Assembly: GCA_949752745.1 (NCBI GenBank)
Contig: OX457029.1
Span: forward strand, 46,110,000 to 46,173,999
Length of the DNA: 64,000 bases
DNA from: Protula sp. h YS-2021
Taxonomy: Eukaryota; Annelida; Polychaeta; Sabellida; Serpulidae
Reading direction: 5' to 3'
The position numbers and the translations under genes were made by a program. Positions 34,378 through 45,699 of this stretch are shown one piece after another. The notes under the pieces were generated by a model, which made no database searches, had not been told where the DNA came from, and saw nothing but the letters and a program-made list of their open reading frames with translations. Position 1 is the stretch's first letter. Each line of letters starts with the position of its first letter.

Positions 34378-34625
34378 TAGTCGTATATACAAGGAATATA
34401 TGACATTTCAATGTTCGGTCGTATATGCACGGAATATACGACATTTCAAATTGCCGTCGTATATGCACGGAATATACGACATTTCAAATTGCCGTCGTAT
34501 ATACACGGAATATACCACTTTCAATGCTCGGTAGTATATACAAGGAATATACAACTTTCAATAATAAGTAGTATATATATGGAATATACGACTTTTCAAA
34601 TTGCGGTCGTATATACACGGAATAT
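34378..34625. repeat. GTCGTATATACACGGAATAT minisatellite, left block
   Basis: About five units of 45-60 bp. Each contains the half-palindromic word GTCGTATAT...AATATACGAC followed by ATTTCAAATTGCC or a variant. The same word in the opposite sense makes the blocks at 35940, 37592 and 39216. Confidence 0.8.
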
Positions 34626-35752
34626 GCATTTTTTCAAATTTATAACATCACTTTTTTATTTGAGGAAGTGAGTATACACATAAGAAAGGTTATAAGACTT
34701 ATATAACCTTTAAAAAGTATGAAGAAATCGATTTTTCTAAACTGTATTAGCACAAGGGTCAAATTGATGGCTACAATATTATACACTAATCGGTTTATCG
34801 TGTTTACGGTGTGTAAAATGATGTTAAATCTGATTTTTAAAATTATTGCACCAGCACTGGAGTACATAATTCTATATTTCAATGATCTTGATATTGCACA
34901 AGTAAGCGCCTAATACGTTCTGGAATTTTTTGCGCTGGTGTCAACATAAACAACGCTAGCAACACATTCGTAACCCTCCGCAACCCGAACTAGTTCACTT
35001 CGTTGCCAGTACTTTTACCAGTAAACACTACTTTGAAATATATAAAACTTTAACAATTATTTTAATACCAATTTTCTGATATTTCACCAATAACTACATT
35101 CAAAACGCTGAAAATCAGCCATTTTCCCCTATTTTTGTGAATAAATTCCTACGCATCTGCCAAGGCAACATGTACACAACCGCCATTCTCAAATACGAGC
35201 ATTAAATATGCATTTGATTTTTAAATGTTTTGGGACGTTATTCAAACCTCCCGGAGCTGAAAACGACAATATTATTAAACTTAGTAACTCTCTTCGTACC
35301 ATATTAAGGTAATTTGGTAAATTAAACGAGAAATTAAGAAAAACATTAGAACCTCAGCTGGTCACGAATCCCAGCTTTCACGATTATCACCCATAGTTTT
35401 AACTTAAAATTTCCCCCTTAAAATGGTCTTAATTTCTAAAATAAATGTCGTGTACTATTTTCCAATACCCATTTCAGTTATTCCCGGCATATGAAATTTA
35501 AAAAAACGTATTTTAAAATCCTAAAATGGAATCTAAAATAGTCTATAATTACTTCTGGTTTTCACAGAATCGCCAAAACACATGCTGTTTATATGCCTAA
35601 AATTTTAATAAATACCAAAACTACAAAGCATGATGCGCCTGAATTACAAACAAAATAATTTTTTTAAATAGCTTTCTACGAGTTTCATGAGTTTTGAACA
35701 TAGCTTTCCCAGTCAAAATGGCAAAATTTTAACGTTCGAGTGAAAGTCCCTT

Positions 35753-35812
35753 GGTGGGACTCGAACCCCAGACCAAACAAGTCCCACGCTCTATCAACCA
35801 CGCCACTGGGCC
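35753..35812 (-). mobile_element. tRNA-like SINE head or tRNA pseudogene
   Basis: On the - strand, GGCCCAG begins an acceptor-like stem. Then come an A box (TGGCGTGGTTGATAGAGCG, 35806-35788), a stem-loop with a GTT anticodon position and a B box (GGTTCGAGTCC, 35768-35758). The D stem has mismatches and the 3' acceptor strand does not pair, so a working tRNA is unlikely. Confidence 0.6.
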
Positions 35813-36037
35813 AGTTGTACGACTGAGACCTTTCATTATAATACAAGTAAAAAAACCAATATTTCAATCCGAGGCGAATTTCACATTTTGTGCGTCCTTA
35901 CTATCGCAGGTTGAAAACAACTATACAACCGCAATTTGAAAAGTCGTATATTCCGTGTATAAACGACCGCTAGCTGGAAAGTTGTATACTCTGTATATAT
36001 ACTACCGCAATTTGAAAAGTCGTATATTCCGTTTATA

Positions 36038-37591
36038 TGTTACAGCGAATCTGTCAAATCAGCGACATTACAAAGCCGCTGAATTTTCAGCGGCTTTGTA
36101 AAGTCGCTGGTTCACTTTGCGGGCTTTGCAAAGCCGCTGGAATTTTCAGCGACTTTGCAAAGCCGCTGGTCTTAGAGCTCAAAAATTTGACAGTTCCGCT
36201 GAAATGATAAAGTAGAAAGGGCATAGGAACATGTCTATGAAAGAGGCTATTTACACACCATTTGCCAATTTCCCTTCTCATGCCGTCTCGACCACCACGA
36301 CCTATGGCTATCTGGGCTCGCTTAATGGTGTCATACAAATTTTCTAAAGCCACATAATATAATATAAAGTGGATTCTTTCGAATCTGATTTTTTCTTACA
36401 CTTTCTGCACGTCACCACAAAGTAATAGATCGTATTTCCGAAGCAAGTGATATTGATGTTGTGTTTTTGCAACTGACTGCTCTGCTTCAATAATGTCATT
36501 AATTAGCAGATCGTATTCTTCTTTCGGTATCAAATTACTTTTCGAACGATCTTGCAATGAAAAGAATCGTTTTTATTTCAGTTCGTGAGTGAATCGTGTT
36601 TCGTTATCTGTATCCATTTTTCTTAATTTTGAGAGTGTTACTGATATCCATTTTTTATGTATTTATTTATTTATTTTTTTGTTTGTTACTTATTATTTTT
36701 TACTTATTTGATTTTCTGTCGATTTGGTAGATTTCATGCCTTTTGATACAACATCGGTCTGAAGCTAATTTTTTGATGTGCTGAAATCATCATCCAATGA
36801 AAAAAAATCTGGCGTTTTTTGTTATTCTCGTAACTTGGAAGTTGTGGGGTAAGAAAAATGTAATTATCTTTACCCGGAGTTGAAAAGATATATTTACTCT
36901 GTCAGGAGTCAGAGATTCTTGGCAAAACAAAAGCTAGTGAGATGTTGGTTTCCTTAATAGAACAATAAGACAAAAGAACAGAACCATTCTTTGTGATGAG
37001 TGTCTTCGCAAACTTGGAACAACAAAATTGCAATTGTCGTTTTTCGTGATAAATGTCAAAATGTAATCGCCGATTTATACGACTTATAAAAAAGATCAAA
37101 TACTTACTTCATGTCAGGCAATTCAGTTTGCTTAAAACATAACTGCAGTCTGTATTATGGTAAAATTGCAATTATGATTTCGCTGATATCTTATGATTGT
37201 GAAATAAAGACATCCCTTTCTTTAACTGACTTTAAATTACACGCACTGTCTCTTAAAACAATAAACAATTTGATACAATTGCCGTTTCTAATCTTGTTGA
37301 AATAACCATAAAATGGTGTGCGAATGACATGTATTAATATGTGTCATCCATTAAAAGAATGAATAATTTCTCTCATACTCTCATTTATTATTAATCTTGG
37401 CGAAAATATAAAAAATGGTGTGTAAATAGCCTATTTCATACACATATTCCCATGTCGCTTCTACTTTATCATTTCAGCGGAATTATCAAATTTTCGAGCT
37501 CTAAAACCTGAAGTGAACAAGCGACTTCACAAAGCCGCTGGACTTTTCAGCAGCTTTGTAAAGCCGCTGATTTGACAGATCCGCTGTAACA
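36038..37591. mobile_element. Ginger-like element I, internally deleted
   Basis: The element (1,554 bp) begins TGTTACAGCG and ends CGCTGTAACA, with inverted termini of about 180-220 bp. TATA lies directly outside both ends (36034-36037 and 37592-37595), so a 4 bp target duplication is likely. TGTTA fits the TGTNR start known for Ginger1. Each terminus contains nested palindromes of AAAGCCGCTGA / TCAGCGGCTTT. It encodes the N-terminal part of a KRBA2/Ginger-type protein on the - strand (36617-36270), which runs straight into the left terminus; the integrase core is lost. Confidence 0.75.
36270..36617 (-). pseudogene. KRBA2/Ginger-type integrase N-terminal fragment (element I)
   Basis: From an ATG at 36617 the frame reads MDTDNETRFTHELK, a TAA, then KRFFSLQDRSKS, EEYDLLINDIIEAEQSVAKT and QHQYHLLRKYDLLLCGDVQK. 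After a small frame change it continues ALENLYDTIKRAQIAIGRGG and RDGMRREI. The order 'IIEA..KT..YHLLRKYDLL.CGDVQK' followed by 'YDTI.RAH.A.GHGGRDKM' is characteristic of KRBA2-like proteins, where the His of GHGG belongs to the integrase zinc-binding region. Here that His is Arg. The remaining zinc-finger Cys residues and the DDE core are missing. Internal stops make it a relic. Confidence 0.7.
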
Positions 37592-37669
37592 TATATACGA
37601 CTGAACAGTGAAAGTCGTATATTCCTTGTATATATGACTGAACACTGAAAGTCGTATATTCCGTGTATA

Positions 37670-39215
37670 TGTTACAGCGGATCTGTCAAATCAGCGACTT
37701 TACAAAACCGCTGAAATTTTCAGCGGCTTTGTAAAGTCGCTTGTTCACTTAGCAGCTTTGCAAAGCCGCTGTAATTTTCAGCGGCTTTGCAAAGCCGCTA
37801 GTTTTAGAGCTCGAAAATTTGACAATTCCGCTGAAATGATAAAGCAGAAGAAGCGTAGGGAATATTTCTCTTATTGTGGCTGGAATTATAGAATTATATG
37901 CTAGTTTTAAAAGCACAACTAAAGGATTTTCTTTTCAAGACTTATTATCGAACGCAGTGCATAAACTTGACAGTCAATTCATATTGTATCATTCACTATT
38001 TGTAATTTATCATTAAAATGTGAATTTAATTTTCATTTACAAAACTTTGAATTTTTCTATTTTTTTTTTTACTCTACATTGCGTACAACTTTGCACACAT
38101 ATTTGTTTTACAAATTTCTTTTCTCATCTTGTCTCGACCACCATGACCTGTGGCCATATGGGCTCGCATAATGGTGTCATACAAATTTTCTAAAGCCCCA
38201 TAATATAAAGTGAGTTCTTCCTATCTGATTTTTTTTCTTATCACTTTCTGTACGTCACCACAAGTTAATAGATCGTATTTCCGAAGCAAGTGATATTGAT
38301 GTTGTGTTTTTGCAACTGACTGCTTTGCTTCAATAATGTCACTAATTAGCAGATCAAAGTATCAAAGTACTTTTCGAACGATCTTGCAATGAAGAGAGTC
38401 GTTTTTAGTTCGTCAGTGAATTGTTTTTCTGTATCCATTTTTCTTAATTTTGAGAGTGTTCATTCACATCAATTTCTTATTTCATTACCCCCACAAATTG
38501 GCGTTTTTTGTTAATTCTCATAACTTGGAAGTGGTTGGGTAAGAAAGCGCAATTATCATTACCCGGAGTTGAAGAGATATATACTCTGTCCGGAGTCGGG
38601 AGATTCTTGGCAAAACAAAACCTAGTGAAATGATGGTTTCCTTAATAGAGCCATAAGACCAAAGATTTATACAAAAGATCAAATACAATACAATTCAGTT
38701 TGCTTAAAACGCAACTGCAATCTGAATTGTGATAAAATTGCAATTATGATTTCGCTGATATCCCATGATGTGAAATAAAGGCAACCCTGGCTTTAATTGA
38801 CTTTAAATTACATGTACTGTCTCTTAAAAGAATGAACAATTTAATACAATTACAAACATTTTCTAATCTTGTCGAAATAATCATAAAATGGTGTGTGAAT
38901 GACATGTATTAATATGTGTCATCTATTAAGGGAATGGATAATTTCTCTCATACTTTCATACATATTTTATCTTGGTGAAACGACCAAAAAATGGTGTATA
39001 AATAGCCTTTTTCATAGGCATATTCCTATGCCCTTTCTACTTTATCATTTCAGCGGAATTGTCAAATTTTCGAGTTCTAAAACCAGCGGCTTTACAAAGC
39101 CGCTGAAAATTCCAGCGGCTTTGCAAAGCTGCTAACTGAACCAGCGACTTTACACAGCCGCTGAAAATTTCAGCGGCTTTGTAAAGTCGCTTATTTTGAC
39201 AGATCCGCTGTAACA
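37670..39215. mobile_element. Ginger-like element II, internally deleted
   Basis: Same family and orientation as element I (1,546 bp), from TGTTACAGCGGATCTGTCAA to CGCTGTAACA. The flanks are TATA (37666-37669) and CATA (39216-39219), a near-perfect 4 bp duplication. Left and right termini match inverted, including AAAGCCGCTG palindromes. The interior matches element I through the N-terminal integrase remnant. Confidence 0.75.
38105..38438 (-). pseudogene. KRBA2/Ginger-type integrase N-terminal fragment (element II)
   Basis: From an ATG at 38438 (MDTEKQFTDELKT) the frame shifts several times. It still shows SDIIEAKQSVAKTQHQYHLL, RKYDLLTCGDVQKVIRKK and ALENLYDTIMRAHMATGHGG, RDKMRKEI. This copy keeps the GHGG histidine that element I has lost. 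It ends at the same place as the fragment in element I, so both derive from the same deleted ancestor or from each other. Confidence 0.7.
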
Positions 39216-39489
39216 CATATACGACCAAACATTGAGAGTTGTATATTCCATGTATATACAACCGAAAATTATCAAGTTGTTAAGTCGTATTTTCCGTGTA
39301 TATAAGACCACTAAATAAAGTAGAAAAATTTTACACATCACTTTCACTTACAGTTTTACGTTTATATAATTCACTATAACGTCAATTACTAATTGCAAAT
39401 AACCAATTGCTCTGAAAAAACAGGGTTTCTTATTTGCTTGACATATTCTTATTTTAAATAACAACTTGTTTTAATAACAGCTTTCTTTG

Positions 39490-39935
39490 TGGTATATTTT
39501 TCGCTTTTTTACCATATCTGATGTACGGTTATGAAATTTGGTGTAATACATATTAAACAAATATAAAGGACGTTTTATTCTACAAATTCAAGAGCTATTC
39601 GAATGATAAGTGGTGTAAGAAAATACGAACATACTGATTAATTATTTTTTGCGTAACACATTTTAAAATCATACGATCTTGTTACATTTAAAGCTCTTAC
39701 TGTTATGTTTACAGCAAAAGTCAATACACTTCCTAGAAATATTCAATGTTATTTTCAAAGAGTTGATTATGTTAGGATAACCAGACAACAAGGTAATTTC
39801 AAATACAGTTATTCGCGCACAACTTTAAAAACATACTGTTTAAGATAAAAGGGCACACAGTTGTGGAATACTTTGCCTGTGAATTTGAAGAATATATCTA
39901 CTATTACGCTTTTAATATTTTTTATCCTCCCCGGG
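39490..39935 (+). pseudogene. CR1/L2-like LINE RT thumb and C-terminus, decayed
   Basis: Readable words in changing frames are FLPYLMYGYEIWCNTY, TNIKDVLFYKF, VRITRQQGNFKYSYSRTTLK and GTQLWNTLPVNLKNIS. LPYLMYG..IW and G..LWN.LP..LK are conserved C-terminal motifs of CR1/L2/jockey-type reverse transcriptases, so this is probably the rest of the RT at 33570-34225, displaced by the 5.2 kb composite. Many stops are present. Confidence 0.7.
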
Positions 39936-39939
39936 TACT

Positions 39940-40715
39940 GTTGATTAATATCTTTCTGTCTCAGTAATTAGTGGTGAGTTTGGTTTGTTGATAATAGTTT
40001 AATTTTTACATGGCTTTCTTTTTTGGCATGGAAAGAGTTATTTATATCACAACTGTGAAGTGGGAAAAAGTCCACATATGTAACTGTAATGGACAAGCAT
40101 ATCTTAAGTTTTGCTTGTGCTTGCTCCATTTTCTGACTGGCTGTGTATTTCTGTTTTTGATTACGCATTAGCAGTTTGATTTTGTTGTATTTTGTACTCT
40201 TACTTATAAGCCAGTTCGTACTTTCAGATCTTTCTGTTGGGATAAATTATAAAGAAATGATAAGGGAAAACATCAAAACTCTCATTTTCTTTCAACATGC
40301 ACGCTTTCACATTTAAAAAGCCATCATGTAATCTTAAAAAAAATATTTACCTACTATTCAGCCCCTTTCATAGCCAACATGTGAATACGTTTCTGCAAAA
40401 TCTAATTTTGTTGAATTTTGCAGTTTCTTTCTATCATTTCTTTCTGTCCCTATCTCAATTGAATTCAGTCGAAACGCAAAAAAAAAAAAAAAAACTTTTC
40501 GGCAAAAGTCTAAGTACGAATCCGCTTATTCCAAAAATAAATTTTATTTGACATGATATTTCACAGCAATTTTTTTCATAGAACAATCAAACCTTTTATT
40601 TACTGGCTGCACATGTGTTACATAATAATACATTTACCGCGGCACTGATATTGTTTTTACTCCTTGCGTGTTTATTTTCTACCAGAAAATGTAACTGTGG
40701 CCCATGGCCAAATTA
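39940..40715. other. AT-rich spacer with a dispersed repeat, no gene
   Basis: The segment 40225-40520 (AATTATAAAGAAATGATAAG, TCATTTTCTTTCAAC, TCGAAACGCAAAAAA) has relatives at 51030-51180 in the same sense and at 50535-50700 inverted. A poly-A run lies at 40478-40494. The purpose is unknown. Confidence 0.45.
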
Positions 40716-40717
40716 GC

Positions 40718-42570
40718 TCCAAAGTTTTCAGGCACCGCTTCACAGCCTCGCTATATAACGATAACCAAGTCAACTGCGCTCGCTTTGAGGCACCCCTGTG
40801 GCTACTTTGTGTAAGATTCAACGACCCATAAGTTTTTATTGGCATTTGCTACAGGCCTTCAAAGTTCAACGGTGATCATACACAATTTCTGTGTTACACT
40901 TTCTTTGAAATAAAATAACACGGAAATAACCCCAAATCTCCCGCAATAATTGACATTTGTTTGTTTACAGGGAGCATACTTTATCACGTGAAAAAGTAAC
41001 AATAATTTTTGCAGTTATCCACCAAAAAACTTTTAAATTGGTATTTCAAAAAGAACGTAAAAAAATAACAAGTCAAACATTGTGGGTGTACAAAATAAAT
41101 TTATACGTAATTCTGCATCTGTCAATTATCTTAGTATATATATTGCAAATAAACTACATGGACGAGATAGTATTTGGGACAAAATTATGGCTTTTTAATG
41201 ATTTAGTGAAATATCCCTCAACTTCCACGTGAACAAAGATATACCACCGACAGACGAGGTCTAACCAAACATTGCTAATACAAAACACAGCAACTGCCCA
41301 GTACACGGACATTAAAATACACAAAAGTACAAATTGTGTTTCTAAGGTAAACAATAGACAAGTTTGGGGCATAAAATGTCGGCGTGAACATGAACCAATC
41401 ACAAACAGCGTTATAACCGATGCCCCGGAACCAAGATGGCGACGTCAACAAATAAACAGCTGATCAATCTGGCTGGTTTTTTTAACTTTTCTCTTGAACA
41501 ACAAAAGATACCTTCAATTTTATGTTACAATATTATGAGATACACTTCTCAAGTATGTGGACCTAAGGATATCTAAAAGTAAAATGAGTAAAGCAGGTTT
41601 CAGCCTGTCTGCGTCAAATGTCTCATTCTACCCTCCGTCCCATTCTACGGTTTGGGCCTTGTATAACCCTATTATTTAAATTTTTAGTCACTTGACTTTT
41701 GTCACGTGACATTTGAAGGCCAGAATGTAAACAAACATTTGACAAGTGGGTGCAGAAGCTAACTTTTCTTCACTTTTATGAATAAATAAAAAATATACAC
41801 CTAACTAAAAAAACAATGTTTTTTCAAAAAGGGTATATTGGGCATGAACTTGCTGCATATGTTAGAATAATAGGGCTGGTATGCAGGTAGCTCCAAGAAG
41901 CGGTGCGCTAAAAAGTTTCCAGGCACCGCTTCACAGCCTCGCTATATAACGATAAGCAAGTCAACTGCGCTCGCTTTGAAGCACCCCTGTGGCTACTCTG
42001 TCCGAGATTCAACGACCCATACGTTTTTATTGGCATTTGCTGAAGGCCCTTAAAATACAACGGTAATCATAAACAACTTCTGTGTAACAATTTCTTTAAA
42101 AGAAAATAACACGAAAATAACCCCAAATCTCCCGCAATAATTGAGATTTGTTTGTTTACAGGGAGCATACTTTATTACGTGAAAAAGTAACAACAATATT
42201 TGCAATTATCCACCAAAAAACTTTTAAATTGATATTTCAAAAAGAACGTAGAAAACAAAAGGTCAAATACTGTGGGTGTACATAATTAATTTATACGTAA
42301 TTCTGCGTCTATCAACTACTTTAGTATATATTTTACTAATAAACTATAACCCTTTTATTTAAATTTTCAGTCCCTTGACTTTGGTTATGTGACATTTAAA
42401 GGCCAGGATGTAAACAAACATTTGGCAGGTGGGTGGGGAAGCTATTTTTTCTGCATTTTATGAACAAATAAAAGATATACAGCTAGCTAAAAACTGTCCC
42501 TGTTTTTCAAAAAGGGCATATTGGGCATGAACTTTCTGTATATGTTCCAATAATAGGGGCTGGTATGCAG
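40718..42570. repeat. diverged tandem duplication with a 490 bp insertion in copy 1
   Basis: Block A (40718-41158; CAGGCACCGCTTCACAGCCT, ATAACCCCAAATCTCCCGC) recurs at 41915-42350. Block B (41650-41890; GTGACATTTGAAGGCCAGAA, GGGCATGAACTTGCTG) recurs at 42345-42570. In copy 1, A and B are separated by 41160-41645, absent from copy 2. Confidence 0.7.
41160..41645. repeat. insertion within the duplication; dispersed repeat
   Basis: It contains CCAAGATGGCGACGTCAACA and AGACGAGGTCTAACCAAACA. An inverted relative (TTGTTGACGTCGCCATCTTG, CAATGTTTGGCTCGACCTCC) lies at about 54090-54440. Ends and class were not resolved. Confidence 0.5.
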
Positions 42571-42795
42571 GATTTGTGCCTCAGAACATATGAAGTTGAC
42601 TCCTATTAGTGGAGCAATGGAAGGCTTCGTAGATATACGATGTTATACAAGTCAGAGCTGACTCGGAGCTAGTATGCAGGATTCGTGCCTCAGAACATAT
42701 GAAGTTGGCCCTATTAGTGGAACAATGGAAGGCTTCGTAGCTCTGACAGCGAGATATACAATGTAATACAAGTCAGAGCTGACTCGGAGCTATGG
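42560..42795. repeat. tandem repeat, about 112-120 bp, two copies
   Basis: GCTGGTATGCAGGATTTGTG, CCTCAGAACATATGAAGTTG and CAAGTCAGAGCTGACTCGGA occur twice in order. The second copy has a short extra GCTCTGACAGCGA. Confidence 0.8.
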
Positions 42796-43560
42796 CCAAA
42801 TGAATCCGCTGATTCCAACCTCCTTCTATTATCGCTCAAAATGTAAGCTGTACAATTTACTTAGCTTACACAAATAACAGCGTCAATGCCTTTATAAGCT
42901 CTCTATATAGTTTTACTATTTCAGCAAATCTCTACCTTCCTGTCCGCATAGTGCGGGTATAAAACCAGAAACTACATCGGTTCATAATCGACATGATGGT
43001 TTGATTTCTTCGATTTCCCAATTTCATTTTCGGATACTCTTGCGTGAGTTTTGCTCAGAGTACAACGCGGTTGTCAAACAGCCAGTCTCTGCGACAGTTC
43101 CGCCTGTTGTGTATTACACCTTTTTACTCCTTTAACCCCATTTCAGATTCCACGACAATAGTACACATAAAAGAGGGGAGCTACCTTGTAAAATATCTAT
43201 CCGGTCTGTGTTTATAATATACAGATAGATCTCCTCAGGGATCAGCTGCTTAAACAGAAAGCAGCTTATTGGCATTCCAGTCTTTGCTGTTGCATTACAT
43301 TTAAATAATGAATAAATAACTAAATATAGCAACAATGTAAGAAAAGAGCGTTTTCTTTTTTAACGCTAAAATCATAGGGATCAATAAGTTATATGAAAAA
43401 GTAATACATGGATTATTAAAAAAATAATACAAAATGATTGCAAATCATTGCAAAATGCAAAATGCAAAAAAAAAAAAAAATACAGATTCTCAGTGCCTGT
43501 TTGTAAATATCAACTAATATAAATAAATGATTAAGATGTATTATTGTCATTGTTTAGTTT

Positions 43561-43741
43561 AGCTGTCTACTATCTTAACAAATTTTTCCCTGCAAAGATG
43601 AACGCTATCTACTCCTGAGATACTTCCTTTCTTGATTTCGACTCTAAGTTCCATAGCTTTTGCTAGTTGCACCGGAATGAGACTATGTGAGAGAAGTACG
43701 TATCTCTCAGTGTTTTTTTTTCTGTTGTTTTCCTCAAAGTC
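43561..43741 (-). CDS. unassigned exon-like frame, 60 codons to a stop
   Basis: On the - strand the frame reads DFEENNRKKNTERYVLLSHS, then LIPVQLAKAMELRVEIKKGS and ISGVDSVHLCREKFVKIVDS, then TAA at 43563-43561. AATCTAG directly before could be a splice acceptor. The residue pattern looks like a real protein C-terminus, in otherwise non-coding AT-rich DNA. It could be the last exon of a host gene or a transposase tail. No family was recognised. Confidence 0.33.
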
Positions 43742-43744
43742 CTA

Positions 43745-45095
43745 GATTTTTATTAGCTATTTCATTGTGATGTTTCATGCTTACATAATATAATACATAT
43801 ATAATATAAAATTAAAATATATAATACGCGAACACCAATAGGACAACAAAACGCAACAAAGGAACAGTGAAGCAACAGAATAAACTCATGTAACTCAAAA
43901 TGCCTTTTGTATATATTTAAAATTTATTGATACATCATTCAATTATTTACAATGATAATAATTAGTTAAACTGGTTTATTAGTTTACCTCTGCTATCGTG
44001 TAAAACATAAAAGCTAAAACACAGATTAACGATAAAACTACTACAAATGTAATAACTTTGATTTTGTTTTTGATTACGTTAATTATTGGATTTTATGTAA
44101 AATAATAAGCCAAGATAGCAACACAGCGCTTAGATGTATCTCAATTATTGCAGTCCTACCGCTGTCCGTATAAAGTGTAGCATAATTCACTACTCATTAT
44201 TTGTTAAAAAAGGACTCAAAAATATGCTGATAAATTTCACCTTTTCCATTTTTTAGGAACAATTAGCGAATGTCAACTTTGAGTTTGTGTCAAATATACA
44301 CCAAAGATTTTACCAAAAAAACGATAAAATCCTGGTCTCACTACGTCATTGTTATTTTAGAAAAGGAATAAAAATAATCTTTTGGCTCTGGCAGGATGAT
44401 TTTCTCTTTTTATATAAAAGAAGATAATACAGAAAACAAAATTCGTCATGTCAGTTTCTAAAAAACCTGTTATTTAAATCTACTCCGTATACGCCTTAAC
44501 AGCGCTTGGTATCTGTTGCTATGCTATTTCGCGCGTTATTTTTAAAATTGTTAAAATTAAAACCTTTTTTTCGACTATGGTGAATATGCTCTATGCATTT
44601 TAAAAATACACCTGAAGTGTATATCTCAAAAGTTTAAGGCTTTGATGACAATAAATAATTAAGGTATTCTTTAAAAAAGACATCAATGGGGAGATTTTGA
44701 TATTAATTATGTCACAGAAGACCCATTCCTCTGAAAGCCAAAATAAATAAATAAATGGAAACAAAATTGGTGCAAGTTACGCAATAATGACGAACTCATA
44801 TTATCTTACGGTATTGCTGCAAATGAGGGCGCCCTTTCTATAATAAAAACACACATGTAAAGCTGCTTTTAACATAAAGTTACATGAAAATGATAGGCCT
44901 ACAGTGTTAGATTTAAAATATTATCAAACTACTTGCTCTGTCACAAATAAATATGCTCCTGACTTGGAATGCCAACAAATGCGAATTATAAATAGGCTAA
45001 ACATAAAATATGAAAATAAGATAATAATGGTTAGGGAATTTAAAGTTCTTCCTAAGAACTATATTACCCATCAGATATAGTGCTGGAAACTGGAT
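43745..45095. other. AT-rich region, nothing recognised
   Basis: No open frame with protein-like content, no tandem repeat and no inverted termini were seen in this 1.35 kb. Confidence 0.5.
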
Positions 45096-45136
45096 TAGTA
45101 ACAGTATAAAAAGACAAACCAAACACCGTGGTCAAT

Positions 45137-45428
45137 TCTGATCGGAAAACGTCGCTGGAATTTCTTTGGACACGTCTGCAGATCACCTGAAACTACACCA
45201 GCAAGTAGAACTCTTAAAGAAGCAACTGAAACAGTAAAAAGACCTCCAGGAAGACAAAAAACAACGTACCTGTCAACGATAAAACGCGATCTACAAAATA
45301 AAGGCATCTACTCAATCTCACAAGCCAAAAAATTGGCACAAAACCGCACTAGGTGGAGAGACTCTGTAAAGAAACGTATAGAGCATTGCTCTGAAAGCGT
45401 ACCCCGACGACGACGGAATTCAAAGTGA
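45137..45428 (+). pseudogene. LINE ORF2 C-terminal fragment (RRW.FGHV..RPPGRQKTTW type)
   Basis: An uninterrupted 97-codon frame reads LIGKRRWNFFGHVCRSPETT, then PASRTLKEATETVKRPPGRQ and KTTYLSTIKRDLQ. It closes with AKKLAQNRTRWRDSVKKR and a basic tail, followed by TGA. The signature 'RRLRWFGHV.R....G.RPRGRPK.TW......DL......A..LA.DR..WR' is the usual C-terminal end of many jockey/RTE-type LINE polymerases. There is no RT upstream, so it is a 3' fragment of a 5'-truncated insertion. It lacks a start codon of its own. Confidence 0.75.
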
Positions 45429-45699
45429 TATTAGAAAAATATCAAAATATAAGGTCTAGACAAGTTAGGAGAATTAATATACGGAATTGTTTTGATCGGT
45501 CTTTTGAGAGCTGAAAACCCAGGTGCAAGACATTTACATTGAAAAGAAATAAACGTTTTCTCACTCAATTAAGGCTATATTAATGAATAACAAATGCCGT
45601 TATTAAGTATCTGTTTAAAAAAATAGACATAATATCTGCTTTTAAATCTGATTATATTTCTACAGTGTTGAGATTTCAAGTTACTGAGGGTTTCAAGCC

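Larger units (their letters stand above)
34229..39471. mobile_element. composite with inverted arms enclosing two Ginger-like elements
   Basis: The left arm 34229-34372 (ACAAGCTATTATTTAAAATA, AGAATATGTCAAGCAAATAA, AGTGATGTGTAA) recurs inverted at 39325-39471. Inside each arm lies a minisatellite of GTCGTATATACACGGAATAT units (left 34378-34625; then 35940-36037, 37592-37669 and 39216-39302). Both outer ends abut LINE RT sequence. Arms plus subterminal arrays give a foldback-like plan, later enlarged by other insertions. Confidence 0.6.

Noticed and set aside
35753..35812. Functional tRNA-Asn gene
   Set aside because: The D stem has mismatches and the acceptor strands do not pair; A and B boxes alone fit a SINE head or pseudogene.
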